Source of the DNA: Sinobaca qinghaiensis
GTDB lineage: Bacteria > Bacillota > Bacilli > Bacillales > Marinococcaceae
Direction of reading: 5' to 3'
Assembly: GCF_003610495.1 (NCBI RefSeq)
Contig: NZ_RAPK01000008.1
Location: 1 to 64,000, forward strand
Length of the DNA stretch: 64,000 nt
The notes under the pieces are model-generated. The model did no database searches. It saw only the letters and a program-made list of their open reading frames with translations, and was not told the DNA's origin. Below are positions 42,724-49,641 of the stretch, one piece after another (the stretch's first letter is position 1; every line of letters begins with the position of its first letter). Both the position numbers and the translations under genes were made by a program.

Positions 42724-42749
42724 ATACCCGGTTAATAGGAATCCTTAAC
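42724..42749 (-). promoter_or_regulatory. candidate sigB promoter of asp23 copy 1
   Basis: On the minus strand GTTAAG (42749-42744) and a perfect GGGTAT (42729-42724) are separated by 14 bases, 37 bases upstream of the ATG. The match to GTTTAA-N12-14-GGGWAW is good. The asp23 gene of S. aureus is a classic sigB target. Confidence 0.7.
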
Positions 42750-42882
42750 ATTTATTTTGAAAATATTTGTATTTTTTTTCATGTTCTTTTTAAATTTTGA
42801 TTAATTTCGATGTAAATAAGATAAAAAAGCCATCTATCAAAAAGATATTCCAATAAAATTTATTTCTATAAATGAAATACAT

Positions 42883-42909
42883 GTTTTTACAAATGGGTAA
42901 AAGGGGAAT
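42883..42909 (+). promoter_or_regulatory. candidate sigB promoter of the alkaline-shock operon
   Basis: GTTTTT (42883-42888) and GGGAAT (42904-42909) are separated by 15 bases, 38 bases upstream of the first gene of the plus-strand cluster. The -10 element fits the sigB consensus; spacing is at the upper limit. Confidence 0.5.
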
Positions 42910-42947
42910 GCAGTAACTATTCCACCAATGAAAGGCGGTGAAGAAAT

Positions 42948-43172
42948 ATGAATGAAGATAAAAAACAGCTTCTTGATTATAGAGGAAGAATTGTAAGCAT
43001 TATTATCGCATTGCTTCTTGTTATTGTCTTTTTGTTCTGGGGCTTCGGAGAAGCTGTCGTTGTAGCCATCATTTTTGCTGTAGGTTATCTTGTAGGCAGA
43101 CAACTGGACGGACACCGGGATATTCAGGTATGGACGCAGAAAACGCTGCGTTATTTTACTGAAAGAAGATAA
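42948..43172 (+). CDS. DUF2273 small membrane protein, copy 1
   Basis: A 74-residue protein with two close membrane spans (IVSIIIALLLVIVFLFWGFG and AVVVAIIFAVGYLVGR), a cytoplasmic QLDGHRD segment and the end RYFTERR. DUF2273 proteins regularly lie between amaP and asp23 and are thought to belong to the same membrane complex. It is the first gene of the plus-strand alkaline-shock operon, 21 bases before amaP. Confidence 0.9.
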   Translation: MNEDKKQLLDYRGRIVSIIIALLLVIVFLFWGFGEAVVVAIIFAVGYLVGRQLDGHRDIQVWTQKTLRYFTERR

Positions 43173-43193
43173 TCAGCAGAAGGAGGCGCAATC

Positions 43194-43760
43194 ATGACGG
43201 TTGCATTACGATTTTTCTTATTTATATTTGTAGTATTAAACCTTGCGCTTGCAGGCGTTCTTATCGCCGGCTTCTTTCAGTGGCAGCCGGCCGTCCAGGT
43301 AATAGAAACATACTGGACACAGGCATCATACATGTCGCCGGAATGGTGGATTGGATTAGCGGCAGTAGCAGTCTGGGCCCTTATAAGCTTATTGTTTCTT
43401 CTGCCTGCCTTTAAACCGAAAAAGAAACCCAAGGAGAAATTTGTCAGTTCTTCCTTATCCAGCGGAAGAGTAGACATTCCCTTTCATACTATAGAAAACA
43501 TTGCGTACCGGAGCGCAATTACGCGTCAGGGTGTAACCGATGTCCGTGTGACCTGTACAAAGAAACAGGATAACCAGGTTGCACTTCACCTGAAAGTAAC
43601 ACCCAATGAAAGAACACCGGTTCAGTCCCTTTCCTCAGATATACAGGAAACGGTAAAACAGGATGTAGAGCGCATCGCAGAGGTAGACGTTTCCAGCGTA
43701 GATGTATCGCTCAGCAAGCGTGCCGCCGGAGAACAGGGCCGGCAGGCAAGAGTTCAATAA
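43194..43760 (+). CDS. amaP: AmaP-like alkaline shock membrane anchor, copy 1
   Basis: A 188-residue protein with two N-terminal membrane spans (residues ~5-27 and ~58-80) and a cytosolic domain that follows the Asp23 pattern: an IENIAYRSAITRQGVTDVRV start and a VERIAEVDVSSVDVSLS finish. AmaP anchors Asp23 to the membrane in S. aureus. GGAGG precedes the ATG. Like the others in the operon it ends in RVQ. Confidence 0.9.
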   Translation: MTVALRFFLFIFVVLNLALAGVLIAGFFQWQPAVQVIETYWTQASYMSPEWWIGLAAVAVWALISLLFLLPAFKPKKKPKEKFVSSSLSSGRVDIPFHTIENIAYRSAITRQGVTDVRVTCTKKQDNQVALHLKVTPNERTPVQSLSSDIQETVKQDVERIAEVDVSSVDVSLSKRAAGEQGRQARVQ

Positions 43761-43790
43761 CCAGGGCTCTATGAGAAAGGAGGGTACACC

Positions 43791-44357
43791 TTGTCATTTT
43801 TCCTACGATTACTACTCATTATTCTAGCCATTGCAAATTTAGCTGTAGCTGTTCTTACGATCGGTGCCATCTTCGGCCTCGGCTCCGGACAGTGGATTAC
43901 AGACTTTGTAGTGAATGCTGACTTCTCTTCCACTGCAGGAACTATTGCAATTATTACAGCCGTTGTCTGGCTGATTTTCAGTATTATTGCCCTGATCGCA
44001 GCGGTTAAATTCAAAAAGAAGCGTTCTGGTGAACGTATTGATATGACCATGCCTACCGGCAAGATCAGCGTATCCATGAAAACATTCAAAAAAATAGCCT
44101 ATCATAACGCTATGGCTGAACCCGGCGTCAAGGATGTTAAGATGACCGGCTATCACTCCCCAACCGATGAATCTGTTTATATGAAGCTTGATATTATGGT
44201 GGACGGTCAGGCTCCTCTTCAAACGTTGTCCCGTAATGTGCAGCGTTCTGTAAAAGAAAGTATCGAAAAAATGACAGAAGTACGTGTGAGCGATATTAAC
44301 ATCAGCATATCAGATCAGATATCCACCACGCCGATGGAAGAATCACGCGTTCAGTAA
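43791..44357 (+). CDS. amaP: AmaP-like alkaline shock membrane anchor, copy 2
   Basis: A 188-residue protein of the same layout as its neighbour: two membrane spans (~4-27 and ~50-75) and an Asp23-like cytosolic domain (FKKIAYHNAMAEPGVKDVKM ... IEKMTEVRVSDINISIS). It starts with TTG six bases after AAAGGAGG. The end is EESRVQ. It is clearly a paralogue of copy 1 but well diverged, so the duplication is not recent. Confidence 0.9.
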   Translation: MSFFLRLLLIILAIANLAVAVLTIGAIFGLGSGQWITDFVVNADFSSTAGTIAIITAVVWLIFSIIALIAAVKFKKKRSGERIDMTMPTGKISVSMKTFKKIAYHNAMAEPGVKDVKMTGYHSPTDESVYMKLDIMVDGQAPLQTLSRNVQRSVKESIEKMTEVRVSDINISISDQISTTPMEESRVQ

Positions 44358-44388
44358 CATAAATACCACTATGTGAGGAGAATGTATT

Positions 44389-44844
44389 ATGCAGCAAAAT
44401 CAGAGCAGCAGTTCACGATCCAGCCAGAACAATTCAAACCAGCGTATTCCCGGAAAACTTAAAATTGACGATAATGTAGTACAAAAAATTACAGGACTTG
44501 CCGCTATTCAGACGGACGGCGTGCTTTCCATGAGCGGCGGCCCTATGGAAGGCCTTAAAGAAGCACTTGGACGCAAGAGTCTTCGTAAAGGAATCAGCAC
44601 AGAAGTCGGCGAAAAACAGGCAGCTATTGATCTAAATATCATTATTGAATACGACAAAAGCATTCCCGAAGTATATCGGAATGTCACTAACAACGTAACG
44701 ACAGCCATTGAAAAAATGACCGGTCTGGAAGTTGTGGAATTAAACCTGTATGTAGATGATATTGATACAGCAGATGACAGTAAGCTTGGAGACCGAAAAG
44801 AAAACAAAGAAGAAACAAGCACTACGACACCTCGCGTGCAGTAA
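44389..44844 (+). CDS. Asp23/Gls24 family envelope stress protein, copy 2
   Basis: A 151-residue Asp23 protein with a short Ser/Gln/Asn-rich N-terminus, the conserved VQKITGLAAIQTDGVLSMS, LGRKSLRKGISTEVGEKQA and MTGLEVVELNLYVDDI, and a variable acidic tail that ends TTPRVQ. GAGGAG precedes the ATG. It lies between amaP copies 2 and 3. Confidence 0.93.
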   Translation: MQQNQSSSSRSSQNNSNQRIPGKLKIDDNVVQKITGLAAIQTDGVLSMSGGPMEGLKEALGRKSLRKGISTEVGEKQAAIDLNIIIEYDKSIPEVYRNVTNNVTTAIEKMTGLEVVELNLYVDDIDTADDSKLGDRKENKEETSTTTPRVQ

Positions 44845-44899
44845 ACACACAGCTGTTTCACCCGTACGTTAATCAATTAAGGAAATGAGGTGTAGAACC

Positions 44900-45481
44900 A
44901 TGTCCATACTATTCCGAGCCGCGCTCTTTCTTTTTGCTGCCGGCAGCCTGTTTATTTTATACACAGCTGCAGGAACCTGGCTTAATTGGGGGACAGCCCC
45001 CTGGATAGAAAATTCCATACTCGGCGCATCCCCGGGTTCTGAGTCTTTCTGGATCGTCCTGCTTTTAGCAGTGCTGTGGGTTATTCTCAGCATTCTTATT
45101 TTTCTCGGGGCTTTCCGTTATACGAAAAAATCAAGAATGCCTGATATCCGCTGGAAAAACGATGAAGGTCATATAGACGTATCAAACGATACGATTAAAA
45201 ATATTATTTACCGGAATATCAATAATTTCGAAGGCCTCGACAGCTCTGAAGTACAGATTCAGCATATCGAATCCGACAATGTCCTGAACGTCAGAGCCCA
45301 TATTACTATTAATGGAAAATCTCCTATCCAGACGCTTTCCGAAAACATTCAGGAAGCAGCAAAAGCTGATCTGGAACGCATCACTGAAATGGATGTTAAA
45401 ACGTTTGACGTTATCATTAAAGATAATCTTGAACCAAGCCAGTCCGTTCCTAAAGGACCGAAAGTTTCCAGAGTTCAGTAA
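44900..45481 (+). CDS. amaP: AmaP-like alkaline shock membrane anchor, copy 3
   Basis: A 193-residue protein with two membrane spans (~3-22 and ~48-72) and an Asp23-like cytosolic domain (IKNIIYRNINNFEGLDSSEV ... LERITEMDVKTFDVIIKD). The ATG follows ATGAGGTG; an in-frame ATG at 44885 is part of that ribosome site and is rejected. The end is KVSRVQ. Confidence 0.9.
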   Translation: MSILFRAALFLFAAGSLFILYTAAGTWLNWGTAPWIENSILGASPGSESFWIVLLLAVLWVILSILIFLGAFRYTKKSRMPDIRWKNDEGHIDVSNDTIKNIIYRNINNFEGLDSSEVQIQHIESDNVLNVRAHITINGKSPIQTLSENIQEAAKADLERITEMDVKTFDVIIKDNLEPSQSVPKGPKVSRVQ

Positions 45482-45511
45482 TTATACATTCTATAAGGTG
45501 GTGTACAAATA

Positions 45512-45766
45512 ATGAATGAAGAAAAAGATATGAACCAGCCGGATACGGCCTCCTCCAAACAATGGATCGACTACAGAGGACGAATTGTATGTACAGTATT
45601 GGCACTGCTTCTCGGAATTATCTTTCTTTTGTGGGGATTCGGTGAAGCGCTTGTTGTAGCCATCTTTCTAGCAGCAGGCTACCTAATCGGAAGACAGCTC
45701 GACGGCCACAGGGATTTTCAGGATGCAACCCGGAAAACGATGGAGTTTTTGACCGCACGCAGATAA
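45512..45766 (+). CDS. DUF2273 small membrane protein, copy 2
   Basis: An 84-residue protein nearly the same as copy 1 in its core (DYRGRIV, LLWGFGEALVVAIFLAAGYL, GRQLDGHRDFQ) with a ten-residue longer N-terminus and the end FLTARR. It lies between amaP copy 3 and asp23 copy 3, the order usual for the family. Confidence 0.9.
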   Translation: MNEEKDMNQPDTASSKQWIDYRGRIVCTVLALLLGIIFLLWGFGEALVVAIFLAAGYLIGRQLDGHRDFQDATRKTMEFLTARR

Positions 45767-45815
45767 TAACAGCGGCCGTGGGAATGTTACTACTATTATT
45801 TAGGAGGCATTTATT

Positions 45816-46508
45816 ATGCAGAATGGACCAAACGGAGAAAACAAAAAAAGAAGCGATAAATCACAGAGAAGAAGCAATAAGCCGGAAGCATCTCCGGCAG
45901 AAGAGCAGAAAGAGTCAGCTGAACGTATGGGAGGCCCGGGTTCTCCGGCCAGAAACATGGAGGGACGCACCCCGGTTCAAACGTCCAGTGATTCATCTTC
46001 AGAAAAAAAGGATAATCTTCCTGCTGAAACAAAAGACAACAGCTCGACTACTTCTGTATCTGCACCCGCAACAACAACGAGCAGTATTTCAACAAACACG
46101 CCAAACAACCCACCCTCTTCCACTTCCATTTTAATTGATGAGGAAGTAGTGAAGAAAATTGCCGCTGTCGCATTGATGCGAGTAGACGGTATTGTAGGAA
46201 TGAGCGGCGGTGTTGTGGAAGGTATTACAGATCGTCTCGGCAGCGGAAACCTGACAAAGGGTGTCAGCGCAGAGGTAGGAAAAACCCAGGCTGCTCTTGA
46301 TGTAAATATTATTGTAGAATATGATAAAAGCATTCCAGCTATTTTTGAAGAAGTACAGACTCATGTAGCTCATGACATTGAACGAATGACCGGTTTGGAA
46401 ATCGTAGAAATTAATTTGACGGTCGATGATATCGACAAAGCCGGGGATGAGAAACTAGCTCCTCCGGAAGAAGAACCGAAAGATACAGCTCCGCCTCGTG
46501 TTCAATAA
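45816..46508 (+). CDS. Asp23/Gls24 family protein with long disordered N-terminus, copy 3
   Basis: A 230-residue protein. The first ~105 residues are polar and low complexity (basic at first, then rich in S, T, P, E and N), unlike the other copies; the Asp23 domain then follows (VVKKIAAVALMRVDGIVGMS; LGSGNLTKGVSAEVGKTQA; MTGLEIVEINLTVDDI). The tail ends PPRVQ. GGAGG precedes the ATG. It closes the operon and is followed by a strong terminator. Confidence 0.92.
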   Translation: MQNGPNGENKKRSDKSQRRSNKPEASPAEEQKESAERMGGPGSPARNMEGRTPVQTSSDSSSEKKDNLPAETKDNSSTTSVSAPATTTSSISTNTPNNPPSSTSILIDEEVVKKIAAVALMRVDGIVGMSGGVVEGITDRLGSGNLTKGVSAEVGKTQAALDVNIIVEYDKSIPAIFEEVQTHVAHDIERMTGLEIVEINLTVDDIDKAGDEKLAPPEEEPKDTAPPRVQ

Positions 46509-46514
46509 TCACCT

Positions 46515-46546
46515 TAAAGCTGCCGGCAGCCGGCAGCTTTTTCTTT
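46515..46546 (+). terminator. terminator of the alkaline-shock operon
   Basis: A 10-bp perfect stem AAGCTGCCGG/CCGGCAGCTT with a 3-base loop is followed by a T-rich run. Confidence 0.9.
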
Positions 46547-46666
46547 TTGCCTTTCAAGCAGTTTCATTTCTCATTCGATGCCCGGGCAAATATGATAAAA
46601 TAAAAAAGCATACACGACAACAGAGACCTTTTATACAGAAAAATAGAAAGAATGGAGAGAAGCTAT

Positions 46667-47554
46667 ATGAAGACAATTGCAATTGACATGGATGGCACCC
46701 TTCTCCACGAAGACGGCTATATTACAAAAGAAAATGCCACGGCCCTGGAGAAGCTTCAGGAAAACGGAGATAAAGTCGTTATTGCGACAGGAAGAGGCAT
46801 GCCCGATGTTCAGCGTCTTTTAAAAGAAGTAAACGTAAAGCCTGACGGTATCATTTCTTTAAATGGCGCCATCATTTCCTGGGGAGAAGAAATTATCCGG
46901 GAAGTACACATGATCCGTGAGGATGCTGTCGCTCTAATGCACTGGCTCGATGAACAGCAGATTTACTACCATGCCTATACGAACAAAGGCATTTATACTC
47001 CCCCGCAGTCCAGTGACTATTTCCGCAGTGACCTTGATGCCTTCACAGCTACCCTCGATAACGGCAATGAAGTAAATGAACGCATTTGGAACGTTGCAGA
47101 AGGCCACCGCAGGAAATCCAAAATGAAAGACCTTCCCACCCCTGAATTTATTGAAGAAAACCAGATTACCGTTTATAAATTTCTTATTTTATCTATGCTT
47201 GGAGAGAAGCTGCAGGGATGCCGAAACAGCTGGGAAGACCAGGAAAGTATCCATATTACCTCTTCCGGCCGTGATAATCTGGAAATTATGCATCCAAGCA
47301 CCCAAAAAGGAATTGGCCTGATGCATTTAACCGAGCATGCCGGGCTTTCTATGGATAAAACCTATGCAATAGGAGATAATTTTAACGACCTGCCTATGTT
47401 TGAAAAAGCAGCTACCAGCATTGCGATGGGAAATGCCGAACCCGAAGTAAAAAAAGCAGCAACGTTTGAAACAACGCATCATAATGAAAGCGGCGTAGCG
47501 CATGCTATTGAAACGTTTGTACTAAATACTCCAGCAGGCAGCAGCTTAACCTGA
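46667..47554 (+). CDS. Cof-type HAD-IIB hydrolase
   Basis: A 295-residue HAD-superfamily phosphatase. Motif I is DMDGTLLHE, motif II lies in VIATGRG, and motifs III/IV in KGIGLMHL and IGDNFNDLPMF. The large C2 cap places it with the Cof/YkrA-like sugar-phosphate or FMN phosphatases; the substrate is unknown. The ATG after GGAGAGAAGCTAT is preferred over an in-frame codon at 46652. Confidence 0.92.
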   Translation: MKTIAIDMDGTLLHEDGYITKENATALEKLQENGDKVVIATGRGMPDVQRLLKEVNVKPDGIISLNGAIISWGEEIIREVHMIREDAVALMHWLDEQQIYYHAYTNKGIYTPPQSSDYFRSDLDAFTATLDNGNEVNERIWNVAEGHRRKSKMKDLPTPEFIEENQITVYKFLILSMLGEKLQGCRNSWEDQESIHITSSGRDNLEIMHPSTQKGIGLMHLTEHAGLSMDKTYAIGDNFNDLPMFEKAATSIAMGNAEPEVKKAATFETTHHNESGVAHAIETFVLNTPAGSSLT

Positions 47555-47680
47555 TAAAAGGTTTGCTTTCCCCGTGAAGCCATTGTTATAATTATTTTTG
47601 AATAAATTATGTGAATGAAGCAGTATGGAAAACACACAGAATGACTGAACATCCAATTTTATAGAAAAGCCTCATCGCTC

Positions 47681-47850
47681 GATGAGGTAGAGGCGCGGAC
47701 GAAAAGAAGTATGTACAGATAGGGTGACACCGATAACCTGTACAAAAAGGGTTCTCCGCCGAAATGTCCGGACAGGTCATCTTCCGGGCATTGGGCCTGT
47801 ATTAAATAAATACAGGACTGCCGCAGAATCAACTGCGGAGAGCTACCTGT
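47681..47850 (+). ncRNA. lysine riboswitch (L box)
   Basis: The stretch has the L-box sequence blocks in order: GAGGTAGAGGCGC, GAAGTA, the loop-E-like AGGGTGACACCGATAACCT hairpin, CCGCCGAAAT, the ATTGGGCCTGT hairpin, GGACTGCCGC and GCGGAGAGCTACCT. P1 pairs AGGTAG (47685-47690) with CTACCT (47843-47848). A terminator follows, so lysine should switch off the downstream transporter gene. Confidence 0.93.
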
Positions 47851-47873
47851 TTTCACCGGATCCGAGGTGTCCG

Positions 47874-47910
47874 CTGCATGGTGACAGTCTGTCTCCATGC
47901 AGTTTTTTTA
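47874..47910 (+). terminator. terminator of the lysine riboswitch
   Basis: An 8-bp CTGCATGG/CCATGCAG stem followed by seven T residues, downstream of the L-box aptamer and about 100 bases before the transporter ATG. Confidence 0.9.
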
Positions 47911-48007
47911 TTGCCTGCGGCCTTTTCTATCCCATATAAATCAGGATACAGGCTTTGGTGAATTACGCTGCCATACGTATGCTTCATGATGAACTGGAGG
48001 AATAATA

Positions 48008-49564
48008 ATGGAAGAATTATCTGCTCTGTCGCTTCTGCCGCCTCTTCTGGCTCTTGCGATGATTATTGTTACAAAGAAGGTTCTGCCTTCTCTGGGTTTA
48101 GGTATTTTAATCGGTGCCCTGCTCATCAACGACTGGTCTGTGCTTGCTTCCATTTCATACATATGGTCCATTTTTGCCGGTTTTTTCTACACGGACGGCG
48201 CCATTAATACGTGGGAGCTTTATATTATTTTCTTTCTGCTTATTCTCGGTGTCATGGCTGCCTTAATTAGTCTTTCCGGGGGCAGCAGAGCTTTTGGAGA
48301 ATGGGCCCTGCGCCGTGTCAAAACAAGAACCGGTGCCCAGCTGGTCACCTTTTTATTCGGTATCTTAATATTTATTGATGATTATTTTAACAGCCTTACT
48401 GTAGGTCAGGTAAGCCGTCCTTTAACCGACCGACACGGGATCTCCCGGGCAAAGCTTGCCTATATTGTTGATTCTGTCGCCGCTCCTGTCTGCGTTATTG
48501 TGCCGCTTTCCAGCTGGGGTGCTTATATTATTACGATTATTGCCGGAATCCTTGAATCCTATCAGGTAAATCAATACAGCGGGCTGCAGGCATTTTTGTA
48601 CATGATTCCAATGAACTTCTATGCGATTACGGCCCTGCTGCTCGTTCTTCTGATGATCATCTGGAAAACCGATATCGGTCCAATGAAAAAACACGAGCGT
48701 CTCGCACTTGAGGACGGCGTGCTGTTTGACAGTTCTAAGCTTGGCATACCGGGCGAAACAGGCGGCCAGCTTGATGAATTAACCGGCCGCGTCCGTGACC
48801 TTGTTCTTCCTATCGTTATTCTTGTAGCCGCAACGATCGTCTTTATGATCATCACTGGTGCTCAAAATGCGGAAACCGTTACGGTGCTGAGCGTGTTTGC
48901 TGAAACAGATGTGTCCGCGTCACTTGTGTACGGCGGCCTGATTGGATTAGCCGCAGCTCTTATTCTCACCCTCACTAAAAAGCCAAAGTCTTCTATGGTC
49001 GGCAAAGCAGGAGCGGCGGGTATTAAAGCAATGATGCCGGCTATTTATATTTTAATTCTTGCCTGGATCATTGTAGCCGTTATCGACGAGCTGCAGACCG
49101 GAGCCTACCTGGCTGCATTAATTGATGGCAGCATTCCACTGTTCCTCCTGCCTCTGCTGCTGTTTATTGTAGCCGGCTTTATGGCTTTCTCGACCGGGAC
49201 ATCCTGGGGAACATTTTCGCTTCTTCTTCCAATTGCCGGAGAAATTGCAGCTACGCTTGATATTACAATGATGCTGCCTTTCTTGGCCTCTGTGCTGGCC
49301 GGTTCTATTTTTGGAGATCATTGTTCACCGATTTCCGATACGACAATTCTTTCGTCAACCGGAGCCGGAAGCCATCATATCGATCACGTAGTGACACAGC
49401 TTCCTTACGCCCTGATTGCAGCCGGAGCCTCTTCTATAGGCTACCTTGTTCTTGGAGTGTCCGGAAGCATGTGGCTTGGTCTGTTAACCGCTGTGGTTCT
49501 CCTGGTGGCAGTTGTCTATATCATGAAAATGATTCTGTCCAAATCAACGACAGCGTCAGCATAA
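48008..49564 (+). CDS. NhaC-family transporter, probable lysine transporter
   Basis: A 518-residue polytopic membrane protein of the NhaC family with 11-12 spans. IFIDDYFNSLTVG, FSTGTSWGTFSLLLPI and GSIFGDHCSPISDTTILSS are the family's conserved re-entrant segments. Members are usually named Na+/H+ antiporters, but the L-box ahead of it points to lysine uptake (the LysW-type members found earlier by comparative genomics). AGGAGG-like GGAGGA lies before the ATG. Function is inferred from regulation. Confidence 0.9.
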   Translation: MEELSALSLLPPLLALAMIIVTKKVLPSLGLGILIGALLINDWSVLASISYIWSIFAGFFYTDGAINTWELYIIFFLLILGVMAALISLSGGSRAFGEWALRRVKTRTGAQLVTFLFGILIFIDDYFNSLTVGQVSRPLTDRHGISRAKLAYIVDSVAAPVCVIVPLSSWGAYIITIIAGILESYQVNQYSGLQAFLYMIPMNFYAITALLLVLLMIIWKTDIGPMKKHERLALEDGVLFDSSKLGIPGETGGQLDELTGRVRDLVLPIVILVAATIVFMIITGAQNAETVTVLSVFAETDVSASLVYGGLIGLAAALILTLTKKPKSSMVGKAGAAGIKAMMPAIYILILAWIIVAVIDELQTGAYLAALIDGSIPLFLLPLLLFIVAGFMAFSTGTSWGTFSLLLPIAGEIAATLDITMMLPFLASVLAGSIFGDHCSPISDTTILSSTGAGSHHIDHVVTQLPYALIAAGASSIGYLVLGVSGSMWLGLLTAVVLLVAVVYIMKMILSKSTTASA

Positions 49565-49565
49565 T

Positions 49566-49604
49566 AAAAAGCCGGAACCTGTTTAAAACAGATTCCGGCT
49601 TTTA
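49566..49604. terminator. bidirectional terminator between the transporter and betB
   Basis: The AAAAGCCGGAA...TTCCGGCTTTT hairpin, with an inner CTGT/ACAG pairing, is flanked by A and T runs. Confidence 0.88.
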
Positions 49605-49641
49605 TTGATTTTTCCTGTAAAGAACTATAGGCTATTTTTTG

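Noticed and set aside
45778-46134. A 118-codon plus-strand frame overlapping the start of asp23 copy 3
   Set aside because: It is an out-of-frame reading of the low-complexity N-terminus; the asp23 frame has the GGAGG site and the conserved domain.
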